The notes under the pieces are model-generated. The model had not been told where the DNA came from. It saw nothing but the letters and a program-made list of their open reading frames with translations, and did not search any database. From positions 62,001 to 126,000 of the forward strand of contig MKUP01000027.1 of NCBI GenBank assembly GCA_001898625.1: a stretch of 64,000 nt of DNA, in the 5' to 3' direction. Source of the DNA: Burkholderiales bacterium 67-32. Its GTDB lineage: Bacteria > Pseudomonadota > Gammaproteobacteria > Burkholderiales > Burkholderiaceae_B. Made by a program: the position numbers and the translations under genes. Below, in pieces: positions 1-9,199 of the stretch (its first letter is position 1; the number at the start of each line of letters is the position of its first letter).

Positions 1-231
1 CTGGAGATCGCCATCGTCATCCTGATCGAAGCGGCGCTGTCCTTCCTCGGCCTGGGGGTGCAGCCGCCCACGCCGTCCTGGGGCCTGATGGTCTCGGAAG
101 GGCGCGCCATGATGTTCTTCAAGCCTTATCTGATCGTGCTGCCCGGCATGGCGATCTTCCTGCTGGTCATGGCGATCAACCTGGCGGGCGACGGACTGCG
201 CGACATCACGGCGCCGGAGGGCAGGGCATGA
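1..231 (+). CDS. DppC/OppC-type ABC transporter permease, C-terminal part
   Basis: The last 76 codons of an inner-membrane permease of the peptide/nickel ABC importer class; the start lies outside the window. The visible part begins at the cytoplasmic EAA loop, with the family sequence FLGLGVQPPTPSWG at codons 15-28, and continues through the final membrane helix (codons 44-62) to a short cytoplasmic tail ending [12 protein letters not shown]. The stop overlaps the start of the next ATPase gene by ATGA, so permease and ATPases are one operon. The ligand cannot be told from this part; peptides or small acids are both known for the family. Confidence 0.85.
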   Translation: MEIAIVILIEAALSFLGLGVQPPTPSWGLMVSEGRAMMFFKPYLIVLPGMAIFLLVMAINLAGDGLRDITAPEGRA

Positions 232-1250
232 GCGCGCATTCGCAACCCCTGCTGCAGGTCGACGGCCTGTCGGTCGAAATGGACGTGGCGGCTGGCCAGC
301 TGCGCGCGGTCAGCGACGTCAGCTTCGAGGTCGGGTCGGGCCGGACTTTTTGCCTGGTGGGCGAGTCGGGCTGCGGCAAGACCATGACCTCGCTGGCGCT
401 GATGCAACTGCTGCCCCGCAAGGCGCGACTGTCGGCGCGGCGCATCCTGTTCGAGGGACGCGACCTGGCGCGGATGCCGCCGCGCGAGGTCGCGCGGCTG
501 CGCGGAGACCGGATGGGCATGATCTTCCAGGATCCCATGACGGCGCTCAATCCCGTCTACACCATCGGCGACCAACTGGCCGAGGTCTACGTGCGCCATC
601 GGCGCGCCAGCCGCAAGCAGGCGCGCGAGCGGGCGGTCGAGCTGCTCGAGCGCGTCGGCATCATGTCGGCGGGACAGCGGTTGGCGCAGTATCCGCATCA
701 GTTGTCCGGCGGCCTGCGGCAGCGGGTCATGATCGCCATGACGCTGATGTGCGAGCCTTCGCTGGTGATCGCCGACGAACCCACGACTGCGCTGGACGTG
801 ACTGTGCAGGTGCAGATCCTGCAACTGCTCAAGAAACTGCAGGCCGAGATGGGCATGGCCATCATCCTGATCACCCACAACCTGGGCGTGGTGGCGCGCA
901 TGGCCGACGACGTGGCCGTCATGTACGGCGGGCGCATCGTGGAGTCCGGCTCGCCGGCGCAGGTCTTCGGCCGCGCCAGCCATCCCTATACGCGCGGGCT
1001 CATGGCCTGCATGCCCACGCGGGGCGAGGCGGGCCCCGGCCAGCGCCTGGGCTCCATACCGGGCACGGTGCCCTCGCTGGTGGGCGAACTCCAGGGCTGT
1101 GCGTTCCGCAATCGCTGTGCCCATGCGGGAGATGACTGCGGGCACGGCGTCATCGCGATGCGGGATGCCGGTGGGGGGCACCACTACCGCTGCGTCCTGG
1201 CCGCCGGGGCCGAAAGCGGACGCCATGCCGTACAGGAGGCGCTGCAATGA
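228..1250 (+). CDS. DppD/OppD-type ABC transporter ATPase
   Basis: First of two ATPases that drive the importer whose permease precedes it. The 340-residue protein has Walker A GESGCGKT at 45-52, the Q-loop at 100-101, signature LSGG at 159-162 and Walker B LVIADEP at 179-185. The C-terminal oligopeptide/dipeptide extension carries the HPYTRGLM segment and a cysteine cluster ([14 protein letters not shown]) typical of DppD/OppD. GGAGGG lies about 5 bases before the ATG, and the ATG overlaps the upstream stop. The following gene overlaps in turn, so the two ATPases are made together. Confidence 0.93.
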   Translation: MSAHSQPLLQVDGLSVEMDVAAGQLRAVSDVSFEVGSGRTFCLVGESGCGKTMTSLALMQLLPRKARLSARRILFEGRDLARMPPREVARLRGDRMGMIFQDPMTALNPVYTIGDQLAEVYVRHRRASRKQARERAVELLERVGIMSAGQRLAQYPHQLSGGLRQRVMIAMTLMCEPSLVIADEPTTALDVTVQVQILQLLKKLQAEMGMAIILITHNLGVVARMADDVAVMYGGRIVESGSPAQVFGRASHPYTRGLMACMPTRGEAGPGQRLGSIPGTVPSLVGELQGCAFRNRCAHAGDDCGHGVIAMRDAGGGHHYRCVLAAGAESGRHAVQEALQ

Positions 1251-2284
1251 ACACGGTTTCCCTGGATACCGCGCGTCCCGCCGTGGCCGCGGGCAAGGCC
1301 CCGGTGTTGTCGGTGGAGCATCTGTGCAAGACCTATCCGGTGGGCGGCGGTCTGTTCAAGGCGCCCCGTCCGCTGCGCGCGGTGGACGACGTCTGCCTGA
1401 CGGTGCAGCGGGGCGAGACGCTGGGCATCGTGGGCGAATCGGGCAGCGGCAAGACCACGCTGAGCTGGATGATGCTGGGCCTGCTGCGGCCCAGTTCGGG
1501 CGAGATGGCGGTGGAGGGCCGCCCGATCGCCTCGTTCGACCGGCTGGAGATCGCCCGCAAGATCCAGCCCATCTTCCAGGATCCCTATTCGTCGCTCAAT
1601 CCCCGCCAGACCATAGGCGAGATCGTCGGCGCGCCGCTGGCCGTGCACCGGGTCGGCGACGCCGCCCAGCGCGCGCGGCTGGTGCGCGAGATCATGGACA
1701 AGGTCGGCCTGCCTGCGCGCTTCGCCCATGCCTACCCCAGCCAGATGTCGGGCGGGCAGCGCCAGCGCGTGGCCATCGCCCGCGCCCTGGTGCTCAAGCC
1801 CGAGATCGTGGTGTGCGACGAACCGACATCGGCGCTGGACGTTTCGGTGCAGGCGCAGATCCTGAACCTGCTCAAGGACCTGCGCCAGGAACTGGGGCTG
1901 ACTTACGTCTTCGTGAGCCATGACCTGGGGGTCGTCGAATACATCTCGGACCGGGTCGCCGTCATGTACATGGGGCGGGTAGTGGAAACCGGCAAGGCCT
2001 CGCGCCTGATGTCCGCGCCGCGCCATCCGTACACCCAGGCGCTGATGGGGTCCATCCTGACGCCGGATCCGGCGCTGGGGCTGCCCGAGCTGCACCTGGG
2101 CCGGGGTTTTCCGGATCCGCTGAACGCGCCGTCGGGATGCCACTTCCACCCCCGCTGCCCGGAGGCCGCCGATATCTGCCGCACGACGGCGCCGTCCCAG
2201 CGCCACGACGAACAGGGCATGGTGGAGTGCCACCTGCGGGGCGGCGCGCCCGCGCAGGTCATTTCCTGGAAGACGGGCACCTAG
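1247..2284 (+). CDS. DppF/OppF-type ABC transporter ATPase
   Basis: Second ATPase of the same importer, 345 residues. Walker A GESGSGKT is at 63-70, followed by the family's FQDPYSSLNPRQT segment, signature MSGGQRQR and Walker B VVCDEPTSALD. The C terminus has the HPYTQALM oligopeptide domain and a CHFHPRCPEA cysteine cluster. A strong AGGAGG (1234-1239) stands 7 bases before the ATG, which overlaps the stop of the previous gene. The aldehyde dehydrogenase gene follows after 45 bases in the same direction, so the importer may be co-expressed with catabolic enzymes and may carry their substrate; that link is inference. Confidence 0.93.
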   Translation: MNTVSLDTARPAVAAGKAPVLSVEHLCKTYPVGGGLFKAPRPLRAVDDVCLTVQRGETLGIVGESGSGKTTLSWMMLGLLRPSSGEMAVEGRPIASFDRLEIARKIQPIFQDPYSSLNPRQTIGEIVGAPLAVHRVGDAAQRARLVREIMDKVGLPARFAHAYPSQMSGGQRQRVAIARALVLKPEIVVCDEPTSALDVSVQAQILNLLKDLRQELGLTYVFVSHDLGVVEYISDRVAVMYMGRVVETGKASRLMSAPRHPYTQALMGSILTPDPALGLPELHLGRGFPDPLNAPSGCHFHPRCPEAADICRTTAPSQRHDEQGMVECHLRGGAPAQVISWKTGT

Positions 2285-2329
2285 ATCATTTCCACAGCAT
2301 CTTTTCCATCACTCACGCGGAGTCACATC

Positions 2330-3790
2330 ATGGGTCATTCTCAGGCAGCGGCGGCGAACGCCCCCGGCCTTTCCCGGTTCGGCGAGTTCTTCCACACCAT
2401 AGACGGCAAGGCGGAAAGCAGCGGCGCGCATTTCGACGTCGTCAATCCCTCCACGGGCCAGCCCTTCGCCCGCTGTCCCGACGCCTCGCGCGCGCAGCTC
2501 GACAGCGCGGTGGCGGCGGCCCGCCGGGCGTTCGTGCCATGGCGCGAGCTGTCGTTCGCCCAGCGCCGCGACTACCTGCTCAAGCTGGGGCAGGCGCTCA
2601 AGGAGTCGATCGAGGAGCTGGCGCCCCTGCTGACCTCGGAACAAGGCAAGCCGCTGGCGCGCGCCCGCGAGGAACTGAACCGGGCGGTGGCGCAGTTCGA
2701 CCTGCTGTCGCGCATCGAGATCAAGCCGGAGGTGCTGCGCGACGACGCCCAGGGCCGTACCGAGCTGCGCTATCGCCCGCTGGGCGTCGTGGGCGCGATC
2801 ACGCCCTGGAACGTGCCCATCGTGCTGGCCGTGCCCAAGATCACGCAGGCGCTGTACGTGGGCGATACCGTGGTCGTCAAGCCTTCGCCGTACACGCCGC
2901 TGACCACGTTGAAGCTGGGCGAGCTGGCCCAGCGGGTGCTGCCGCCCGGCGTGCTGAACGTGGTGGCGGGCGGCAACGATCTGGGCCAGTGGATCACCGA
3001 GCATCCTGGCATCGACAAGATCTCGTTCACCGGCTCGGTGCCCACCGGCAAGCGCGTTCTGGCCAGCGCCGCCGGCACGCTCAAGCGGGTGACGCTGGAG
3101 TTGGGCGGCAACGATGCGGCCATCGTGCTCGACGACGTCAAGCCGGCGGAAGTCGCGCCGCGCCTGTTCCAGGCGGCGTTCGTCAACAGCGGCCAGGTGT
3201 GCATGGCCATCAAGCGCCTGTACGTGCACGACAGCATCTACGACGCCATGTGCGACGAGTTGGCCGCACTGGCCCGCAAGGCGCGCGTGGGCGACGGTTT
3301 CGATCCGGATGTGACGATGGGACCGGTGCAGAACAAGATGCAGTACGAGCGGGTGCTGGGCATCCTGGATGACACCCGGCAGACCGGCGCGCGCATCCTG
3401 GCCGGCGGCCAGGCCCGTCCCGGCGACGGATATTTCATCGAACCCACCATCGTCGCCGATATCGCCGAGGGTACGCGCCTGGTGGACGAGGAACCCTTCG
3501 GCCCGGTGCTGCCCGTGATCCGCTACACCGACGTCGACGACGCTATCCGGCGCGCCAACGACACGCGCTTCGGGCTGGGCGGCTCGATATGGACCAACGA
3601 CCTGGAGCGCGGCGAAGCGCTGGCCTCGCGGCTGGAAGCAGGCACGACCTGGGTCAACCAGCACGTCGGCACCGAGCCGGGCGTGCCCTTCGGCGGCTGC
3701 AAGGAATCGGGCCTCGGGCGGGAATACTCGGAGCTGGGCCTGAAGGGCTACATGGAGGCGCAAGTGGTCAAGGTAGCCCGCGCTGGCTGA
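2330..3790 (+). CDS. NAD(P)-dependent aldehyde dehydrogenase
   Basis: Oxidises an aldehyde to the acid with NAD(P)+. The 486-residue length is normal for the soluble family. The general base lies in the LELGG motif (Glu257) and the catalytic thiol in NSGQVCMA (Cys291); PWNVPI and the FTGSVPTGK nucleotide-binding loop are also intact. The C terminus has the PFGGCKESGLGREY motif. It lies 45 bases after the ABC importer and before a GntR regulator. With the ThDP enzyme (14,544) and the FMN dehydrogenase (18,070) it could complete a mandelate-like hydroxyacid to keto acid to aldehyde to acid sequence, but the substrate is unknown. Confidence 0.92.
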   Translation: MGHSQAAAANAPGLSRFGEFFHTIDGKAESSGAHFDVVNPSTGQPFARCPDASRAQLDSAVAAARRAFVPWRELSFAQRRDYLLKLGQALKESIEELAPLLTSEQGKPLARAREELNRAVAQFDLLSRIEIKPEVLRDDAQGRTELRYRPLGVVGAITPWNVPIVLAVPKITQALYVGDTVVVKPSPYTPLTTLKLGELAQRVLPPGVLNVVAGGNDLGQWITEHPGIDKISFTGSVPTGKRVLASAAGTLKRVTLELGGNDAAIVLDDVKPAEVAPRLFQAAFVNSGQVCMAIKRLYVHDSIYDAMCDELAALARKARVGDGFDPDVTMGPVQNKMQYERVLGILDDTRQTGARILAGGQARPGDGYFIEPTIVADIAEGTRLVDEEPFGPVLPVIRYTDVDDAIRRANDTRFGLGGSIWTNDLERGEALASRLEAGTTWVNQHVGTEPGVPFGGCKESGLGREYSELGLKGYMEAQVVKVARAG

Positions 3791-3861
3791 CGGGGAAACG
3801 CAGGCCGGAGGCGGGGTTGGGCCCCGCGGCCGGCGTGTACAATTTTGCATCCACTTTTCCC

Positions 3862-4704
3862 ATGCTCCGCCTCATGACCGATTCCAAGCGCACCAGGCAA
3901 GGCCGCGCGGACGCCGAGACCGCATCGGCCACGCCCGCGTGGGAACCGGTCCACATCGAGACGCTGTCCAACCAGCTCATCCAGCAGATCCGCGACTCCT
4001 TCCTGGCCGGCCGGCTCAAGACGGGCGACTACCTGGGCAGCGAGCGTTCGCTGGCCGAGCAGTTCGGCGTCTCGCGGGTGGCCATCCGGGACACGCTGCG
4101 TTCGCTGGTGGCCATCGGCCTGATCGAGGTGCGCACCGGCAAGGCGGGTGGCGCCTGGATCGCCGCCGGCAACATCTCGCACTACGCCGATCTGCTGTCC
4201 ATCCAGTTGCGGATGATGGGAGTGACCGAACTGGAGATGGTCGACGCCCAGGCGGCCATCGAGATCCAGGCGACCGAGCTTGCCGTGCTGCATGCCGGTC
4301 CGGACGACCTGGCGCGGCTGGAGGAGTTCGTCGCGCGCCTGCGCGCCTCGATGAACGAGCCGGAAGTGTTCACCGGCCTGGCGATGGATTTCCACGCCCT
4401 GGTGGTGCAGGCCTCGAAGAACCGCGCGTTGTCCGCGCAGTTCCTGGCCATCCGGCAGATCCTGCAATCGAACTACAGCCTGCACGCGCGGCAGGACCGG
4501 GCCGAGCGTACGGTGGCATTCGCCCAGAAGATGCTGGCGCATTTCCGCGCGCGGGACGCGGTGGCGGCACGCAACGAGATGGCCGCGCGCCTGGCCCACA
4601 TCCGCACGGCGACACTGGACCTGACCGGCGCCTATTGGCTGGAGCCCGAACCGCAGGCGGCCCTGGCGCCGGTACCGGCGCCGCGCCGCGCGCGCCGAGC
4701 CTGA
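3862..4704 (+). CDS. GntR family transcriptional regulator, FCD (FadR-like) subgroup
   Basis: A 280-residue repressor-type protein. The winged helix is at about residues 35-100, with the recognition segment LAEQFGVSRVAIRDTLRSL from residue 64, followed by an all-helical FCD ligand-binding domain to about residue 240. Two in-frame ATGs (3862, 3874) lack a clear ribosome site; a TACAAT -10-like box lies just upstream (3838-3843), so the second start is equally possible. It resembles the regulator at 20,429 (both have GG.W.A.GN after the wing). FCD proteins usually sense small organic acids, consistent with control of the surrounding aromatic genes. It is a candidate reader of the ACWGTATGMGT operators. 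Confidence 0.9.
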   Translation: MLRLMTDSKRTRQGRADAETASATPAWEPVHIETLSNQLIQQIRDSFLAGRLKTGDYLGSERSLAEQFGVSRVAIRDTLRSLVAIGLIEVRTGKAGGAWIAAGNISHYADLLSIQLRMMGVTELEMVDAQAAIEIQATELAVLHAGPDDLARLEEFVARLRASMNEPEVFTGLAMDFHALVVQASKNRALSAQFLAIRQILQSNYSLHARQDRAERTVAFAQKMLAHFRARDAVAARNEMAARLAHIRTATLDLTGAYWLEPEPQAALAPVPAPRRARRA

Positions 4705-4713
4705 TCCCTCCGC

Positions 4714-5064
4714 CTACATCCCCACCCATACCCGGCCGGCATCGACCTTCGTGGCGAAGGTCCGCACGCCTTTCTTGCAGGGCGCGGACAGCGCCTGCCC
4801 GGTCCGGATGTCGAATCTGCCGAAGTGCAGCGGGCACTGCACGGTGCCGTTCTTGACGTAGCCGTCGGACAGGCGCGAACGCATGTGCGTACAGATGTCC
4901 GACGTGGCGTGATAGCCGTCGTCCAGGCGGAAGAGCGCCAACTCCAGCCCTCCCGTTTCCACGTGCAGCACTCCGCCGGTCTCCAGGTCGTTCGCGCCGC
5001 ATACCGGATGCCAGGACAGCGCCTGGTCGGCTTCGGTCTCCATTGCCGCAATACGCGCTTGCAT
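4714..5064 (-). CDS. Rieske [2Fe-2S] ferredoxin
   Basis: A 116-residue soluble Rieske ferredoxin of the kind that passes electrons from a reductase to a ring-hydroxylating dioxygenase. Cluster ligands are Cys58 and His60 (CTH) and Cys77 and His80 (CPLH). AAGGTGGA precedes the ATG at 5064; a second Met is at residue 8. It faces the amidohydrolase gene across a 114-base promoter region that carries a copy of the shared operator. The likely partner is the two-subunit dioxygenase at 7772-9696, since the single-subunit Rieske oxygenases in the window normally use a PDR-type reductase directly. Confidence 0.92.
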   Translation of the reverse strand: MQARIAAMETEADQALSWHPVCGANDLETGGVLHVETGGLELALFRLDDGYHATSDICTHMRSRLSDGYVKNGTVQCPLHFGRFDIRTGQALSAPCKKGVRTFATKVDAGRVWVGM

Positions 5065-5122
5065 GTTCCACCTTCTTCGTCGGTTATCGATGGGCTTTCT
5101 TTTCTTCGTATGGTAGCATGGT

Positions 5123-5140
5123 AAAACAGTATGCGTGTTT
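5123..5140 (+). promoter_or_regulatory. Operator-like motif A, copy 1
   Basis: AAAACAGTATGCGTGTTT, in the 114-base divergent region between the Rieske ferredoxin (-) and the amidohydrolase (+). It shares the core ACWGTATGMGT with five other intergenic copies. An extra ATGGTA repeat (5112-5123) sits just upstream. Confidence 0.65.
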
Positions 5141-5178
5141 GTGGGCGCAAGAAAAACGTCCGTAGAGAGGAGAGCATC

Positions 5179-6618
5179 GTGTCAGGATTCGCAGACTATC
5201 CGGGAGACCAGGTGCGGGCCAAGGTCCGCCATCCCATCATCGACAGCGACGCGCACATCATCGAGTGCGAATTCGTGCTGAACGACTACGTCAAGGAGAT
5301 CGGCGGCGCCGAACTGATGGAGCGGTCGCGCCAGCGCGGCCGCAAGGGGCCGGCGTTCTCCGACAACGCCACCAAGGGCCTGTGGTGGGGCGCGCCTTCG
5401 GGCAGGAACACCAGCGATCGCGCCATGGCCATGCTGCCCAAGTACTTCCGGTCGCAGATGGACCGCGCGGGGCTGGACTTCGCCCACATGCTGACCACCA
5501 ACGGCATAGGCGGCCTGTACATCCCCGACGACGAACTGCGCCAAGTCCGCTGCCGCGCGCTCAACACCATGTATGCGGACATGTTCAAGGACGTGGGCGA
5601 CCGCATCCGTCCGGTGGCCGTCATTCCCACCTATACGCCAGAGGAAGCCATACGCGAGCTGGACCACGCGGTGCTCGAACTGGGGCACAAGGCGGTGATG
5701 ATAGGCACGGAGATCCGCGCGCCGCATCCCGACGTCGCCGCGGCCGCGCCGGAACTGGCGGCGCATGCGCAGAAGGTGACCTCCATCGCCATCGACAGCC
5801 CGCACGACTACGATCCGTTCTGGCGCCGATGCGTCGAACTGGGCGTGGCGCCGCTGTGCCACACCTCGGCCCACGGCGCCCGCACGCGCAATTCGCCCAC
5901 GAACTACGTTTTCAACCACCTGGGCAGTTTCGCGTCGGGTTCCGAATATTTCTGTCGCTCGCTGTTCCTGGGCGGCGTGACGAATCGCTTCCCCACGCTG
6001 AAGTTCGGTTTCCTGGAGTGCGGGGCGGGTTGGGCATTGACCCTGTTGAACGACATCGTCGAGCACTGGGAGAAGCGCAACGTGCGCTATCTGCAAAGCA
6101 GCCTGGACCCGGACAAGCTGGATATCGCGCTGATGACCGAGCTGTTCGAGAAGTTCGGCGACGCGCGCCACACGGCGGAACGCTTTCTGCAGAATCCCCA
6201 TCACGGACTGGCCAGGCCCGGGCGGCCGGCGCTGTTCGACGAGTTCGGCGCGGCCGGCATGACCGAGGTGCGCGACCTGCGCCGGTTGTTCTGCGACAAC
6301 TTCTATTTCGGCTGCGAGGCCGACGACCGGATGCTGTCGGTGGCGTTCAGCCGGCGCCTGAACCCGGTGGGGGCGACGTTGAAGGCCATGTTCGGATCCG
6401 ACATCGGGCACTGGGACGTGATGGATGCGCGCAGCATCCTGTCCGAAGCCTACAACCTGATCCAGGCCGAGCTGATCACGGAAGAGGATTTCAAGGCGCT
6501 GACCTTCGACAACTGCGCGGAAATGATGCTGTCGATGAATCCCGCCTATTTCGACGGGACGGTCATCCAGGACGCGGCGCACGCATTCCTGCGGGAGCGC
6601 ACGCCGGCGGCGGCCTGA
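5179..6618 (+). CDS. Amidohydrolase of the ACMSD / TIM-barrel decarboxylase-hydratase superfamily
   Basis: A 479-residue metal-dependent TIM-barrel hydrolase or decarboxylase (amidohydrolase_2). The metal site is suggested by DSDAH near the N terminus (Asp24, His26), HTSAHG (His228, His232) and the late Asp in GSDIGHWDV (Asp408). GTG at 5179 is chosen because the purine-rich AGAGAGGAGAG (5164-5174) stands directly upstream; the in-frame ATG at 5131 lies inside the operator motif and has no ribosome site. It is much longer than ACMSD (about 330 residues) and has an inserted stretch around 300-390. Relatives act on ring-cleavage products or aromatic carboxylates; the reaction here is unknown. 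Confidence 0.82.
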   Translation: MSGFADYPGDQVRAKVRHPIIDSDAHIIECEFVLNDYVKEIGGAELMERSRQRGRKGPAFSDNATKGLWWGAPSGRNTSDRAMAMLPKYFRSQMDRAGLDFAHMLTTNGIGGLYIPDDELRQVRCRALNTMYADMFKDVGDRIRPVAVIPTYTPEEAIRELDHAVLELGHKAVMIGTEIRAPHPDVAAAAPELAAHAQKVTSIAIDSPHDYDPFWRRCVELGVAPLCHTSAHGARTRNSPTNYVFNHLGSFASGSEYFCRSLFLGGVTNRFPTLKFGFLECGAGWALTLLNDIVEHWEKRNVRYLQSSLDPDKLDIALMTELFEKFGDARHTAERFLQNPHHGLARPGRPALFDEFGAAGMTEVRDLRRLFCDNFYFGCEADDRMLSVAFSRRLNPVGATLKAMFGSDIGHWDVMDARSILSEAYNLIQAELITEEDFKALTFDNCAEMMLSMNPAYFDGTVIQDAAHAFLRERTPAAA

Positions 6619-6657
6619 TCCGCCGGCGCTCCGGACGCGGTCCGGAGCGCGCCGTGT

Positions 6658-7668
6658 TCAGGCCAGCGCCGCCAGGCGCTCGCGCCAGCGCGGCAGCACC
6701 TCGGGGTTGCGCACGTGCAGCGGCGTTTCCCCCCGCAGCGCGCGCAGGGTGTTTTCCAGCGCGACCCCGGGCATGCGGGCATACAGCTCTTCGGAATGGC
6801 CGACGACGTGGCCGGTGCCTATCACCGCCGGGTGCCTGCGCAGCGCATCGTCCGCCGGCAGCGGTTCGGTCTCCCAGGTATCGATGGCGGCGCCCGAGAG
6901 CCGTCCCGACTCCAGCGCGGCCAGCAGCGCCGCCTCGTCCACGCAGCCGCCGCGGCCGACGTTGATCAGGCTGGCGCCGGCTTTCATCTTCGCGATCGCG
7001 GCCGCGTCGATCAGATGATGGGTTTCCCGGGTCAGCGTGACGAGGACGACGGTTGTATCGGACTCCTCCAGCAAGGTGTCCAGCGATACCAGTTCGGCGC
7101 CGTGGTCCCGGACCACGTCGGCCTGCATGTAGGGGTCGGCGACGAGAATGCGGCAGCCCCAGGGTGCCAGCATCCGGGCAACGGTGCGGCCGATATTGCC
7201 GAAGCCCACCAGGCCAACCGTGGAGCCATGCACCATGCCGCCCAGCGGCGCGGGGCGCCAGACGCCGTCGGCCAGCGTACGCATCTTCGCCAGCAGCCGC
7301 TTGCGCAGCGCCGCGATCAGCATGACCGAAGCCTCGGCCATGCCGACGAAGTTCTCGGCTGCGGCGCCGTGCGCCACCACGATGCCGAGTTCGGTGGCCC
7401 GGGCGACGTCGATGTGCTCGGTGCCGATGATGGGGGAGGTGACCACCTTCAGCCGAGGCGAAGCCTCCAGCACTTCCGCCGGAATGCGGATGCCGTTGAA
7501 CATGCCGACGTAGGCGTCGGCCTCGGGACAGAAGCGGGCCATGAGCTCCGGGGTCCAGTGCCGCGCCTCCAGCGGCAGCCGGCTGACCGCGCAGCCCGCC
7601 GATGCCAGCAGGTCGGCCAGGCTTTCGTAGGGCCCCAGGCGGGCCGAGATGACCACGTTGTATGCCAT
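6658..7668 (-). CDS. D-isomer-specific 2-hydroxyacid dehydrogenase (NAD(P))
   Basis: A 336-residue oxidoreductase interconverting a 2-oxo acid and a D-2-hydroxy acid. The Rossmann glycine motif GFGNIG is at 155-160. The catalytic triad fits Arg239 (NVGRGG), Glu266 (TWETEP) and His287 (GTGHVVG), the last being a variant of the usual TPH. It is divergent from the dioxygenase alpha gene across a 103-base AT-rich region with the palindrome TTGGTAATACCAA. It is convergent with the amidohydrolase, 39 bases apart. A second, dissimilar member of the family lies at 32,247. Confidence 0.88.
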   Translation of the reverse strand: MAYNVVISARLGPYESLADLLASAGCAVSRLPLEARHWTPELMARFCPEADAYVGMFNGIRIPAEVLEASPRLKVVTSPIIGTEHIDVARATELGIVVAHGAAAENFVGMAEASVMLIAALRKRLLAKMRTLADGVWRPAPLGGMVHGSTVGLVGFGNIGRTVARMLAPWGCRILVADPYMQADVVRDHGAELVSLDTLLEESDTTVVLVTLTRETHHLIDAAAIAKMKAGASLINVGRGGCVDEAALLAALESGRLSGAAIDTWETEPLPADDALRRHPAVIGTGHVVGHSEELYARMPGVALENTLRALRGETPLHVRNPEVLPRWRERLAALA

Positions 7669-7730
7669 TGCTTTGCTCCTCTCTTCCGGTTGCCAATCGT
7701 TTTATACAGCTATACCATTATACTAATTAT

Positions 7731-7743
7731 TTGGTAATACCAA
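7731..7743. promoter_or_regulatory. Palindrome TTGGTAATACCAA (motif B, copy 1)
   Basis: A perfect 13-base inverted repeat TTGGTA-A-TACCAA between the 2-hydroxyacid dehydrogenase (-) and the dioxygenase operon (+). TGGTnnnACCA is the known half-site arrangement of FadR-type GntR repressors. A second element, ATACAGCTATACCATTATAC (7704-7723), lies beside it. Confidence 0.6.
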
Positions 7744-7771
7744 ATAAGCAAACCCCCGGTAGGAGAGAGAC

Positions 7772-9199
7772 ATGAGCAAGAAAGACATTGCTTCGCTGGT
7801 GGACGACCGTCCCGAGGACGGCGTCTTCCGCCTGCATCGCAGCGTGTTCAGCGACCCCGAGATCTTCGAGATGGAAATGAAGTACATCTTCGAGCGGAAC
7901 TGGGTCTTCCTGGGCCTGGACTCGCAGGTTCCCCATCCCCACGACTACATGACGACGACGGTGGGCCGCCATCCGGTCGTTGTCATGCGCGATGGGGAAG
8001 GAAACCTGAATGCCTTCATCAACAGCTGTCCGCACAAGGGGGCCAAGCTGTGCCACCTTGCGCAGGGCAACCGCAAGATCCACGTTTGCCAATACCACAG
8101 CTGGTCGTTCGACAGCGCGGGCCGGATACGGGGGTTGAAGTTCAAGGACGACGGCCAGTACAGCCCCGCCTTCGACGACGACAGCCACGACCTGGCGGCG
8201 CTGCCGCGCTTCGAGGTCTACCGGGGCTTCATGTTCGGCGCCCTGTCCGCCGACGTCCTGCCGCTGTCCGAGTACCTGGGCGAGGCCAGGACCTTCATCG
8301 ACATCGCGGTCGACACCAGTCCGCGGGGCCTGGAGCTGGTACCGGGCGTGGTCGGCTTCACCTTCGAAGGCAACTGGAAGCTGCAACTGGAGAACTGCTC
8401 GGACCAGTATCACTTCACCTCCACCCACCCGTCCTATCTCAAGGTGCTGGACCGGCGCGCCGAGAAGGGCTGGGAAGGCACCGTGCGCGCCAACGTGCGG
8501 GGGCGGGGCGGGCGCAAGGCCATGCAGTTTCCGGCCGACGGGCTCGAGCACATCGCCGGCGGCTCCACCTCGTTCGAGCACGGCCACAACCTGAACTGGA
8601 ACCGGCGCACCGTCAACGATAGCCATCCGCTGTTCGAGCGCGCGGAGGAACTCAAGGAACGGTTTGGCGAAGCCCGGCGGGACTGGATGTTCAACACCCG
8701 CAACCTGACGTTGTTCCCCAATGTGCAGGTGGCCGAGAACGCCTCCAGCCAGTTGCGCATCATCCGGCCGATCTCGGTGGACAAGACCGAGATGCTGACC
8801 TACTGCATCGCCCCGGTCGGCGAAAGCGCCGCGGCGCGGGCCCAGCGCATCCGGCAGTACGAGGACTTCTTCAATCCCAGCGGCCTGGCCACGCCCGACG
8901 ACACCATCAACTATGAAGACTGCCAGGACGGCCACCTGAATCCGGTCGCCCCCTGGCTGCAAGGCCATGCGCGCGGCATGATGCTCGCCGGTCCCGACGG
9001 CGATCCGTTCATCGACCGGCTGGGCGTCAAGGCCTTGTCGTCGGTCATCGGCGGCGTGGAACTGGGCGACGAGACCATCTTCCACACCTATTACCGTTCC
9101 TGGCGGGCCTTGCTGCAGGCGGGCCAGCGCGCCGACGAGGCCGCCGCACGCAGCCAGCCCGCCCCCGTATCCGCCCGCCTCGTGGAGACCGTACGATGA
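7772..9199 (+). CDS. Rieske ring-hydroxylating dioxygenase, large (alpha) subunit
   Basis: The catalytic subunit of a multicomponent dioxygenase that adds O2 to an aromatic ring, 475 residues. Rieske cluster ligands are Cys86/His88 (CPHKG) and Cys106/His109 (CQYHSW). The mononuclear iron site is in ENCSDQYHFTSTH (Asp211, His214, His219), the usual bridge and two-histidine arrangement. GGAGAG precedes the ATG. The beta subunit gene overlaps its end by ATGA. Electrons probably come from the ferredoxin at 4714. The family includes benzoate, anthranilate and naphthalene-type dioxygenases; I cannot assign the substrate. Confidence 0.93.
   Translation: MSKKDIASLVDDRPEDGVFRLHRSVFSDPEIFEMEMKYIFERNWVFLGLDSQVPHPHDYMTTTVGRHPVVVMRDGEGNLNAFINSCPHKGAKLCHLAQGNRKIHVCQYHSWSFDSAGRIRGLKFKDDGQYSPAFDDDSHDLAALPRFEVYRGFMFGALSADVLPLSEYLGEARTFIDIAVDTSPRGLELVPGVVGFTFEGNWKLQLENCSDQYHFTSTHPSYLKVLDRRAEKGWEGTVRANVRGRGGRKAMQFPADGLEHIAGGSTSFEHGHNLNWNRRTVNDSHPLFERAEELKERFGEARRDWMFNTRNLTLFPNVQVAENASSQLRIIRPISVDKTEMLTYCIAPVGESAAARAQRIRQYEDFFNPSGLATPDDTINYEDCQDGHLNPVAPWLQGHARGMMLAGPDGDPFIDRLGVKALSSVIGGVELGDETIFHTYYRSWRALLQAGQRADEAAARSQPAPVSARLVETVR

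Noticed and set aside
5131-5178. ATG at 5131 as start of the amidohydrolase
   Set aside because: It lies inside operator motif A and lacks a ribosome site, whereas GTG 5179 has a purine-rich site directly upstream.
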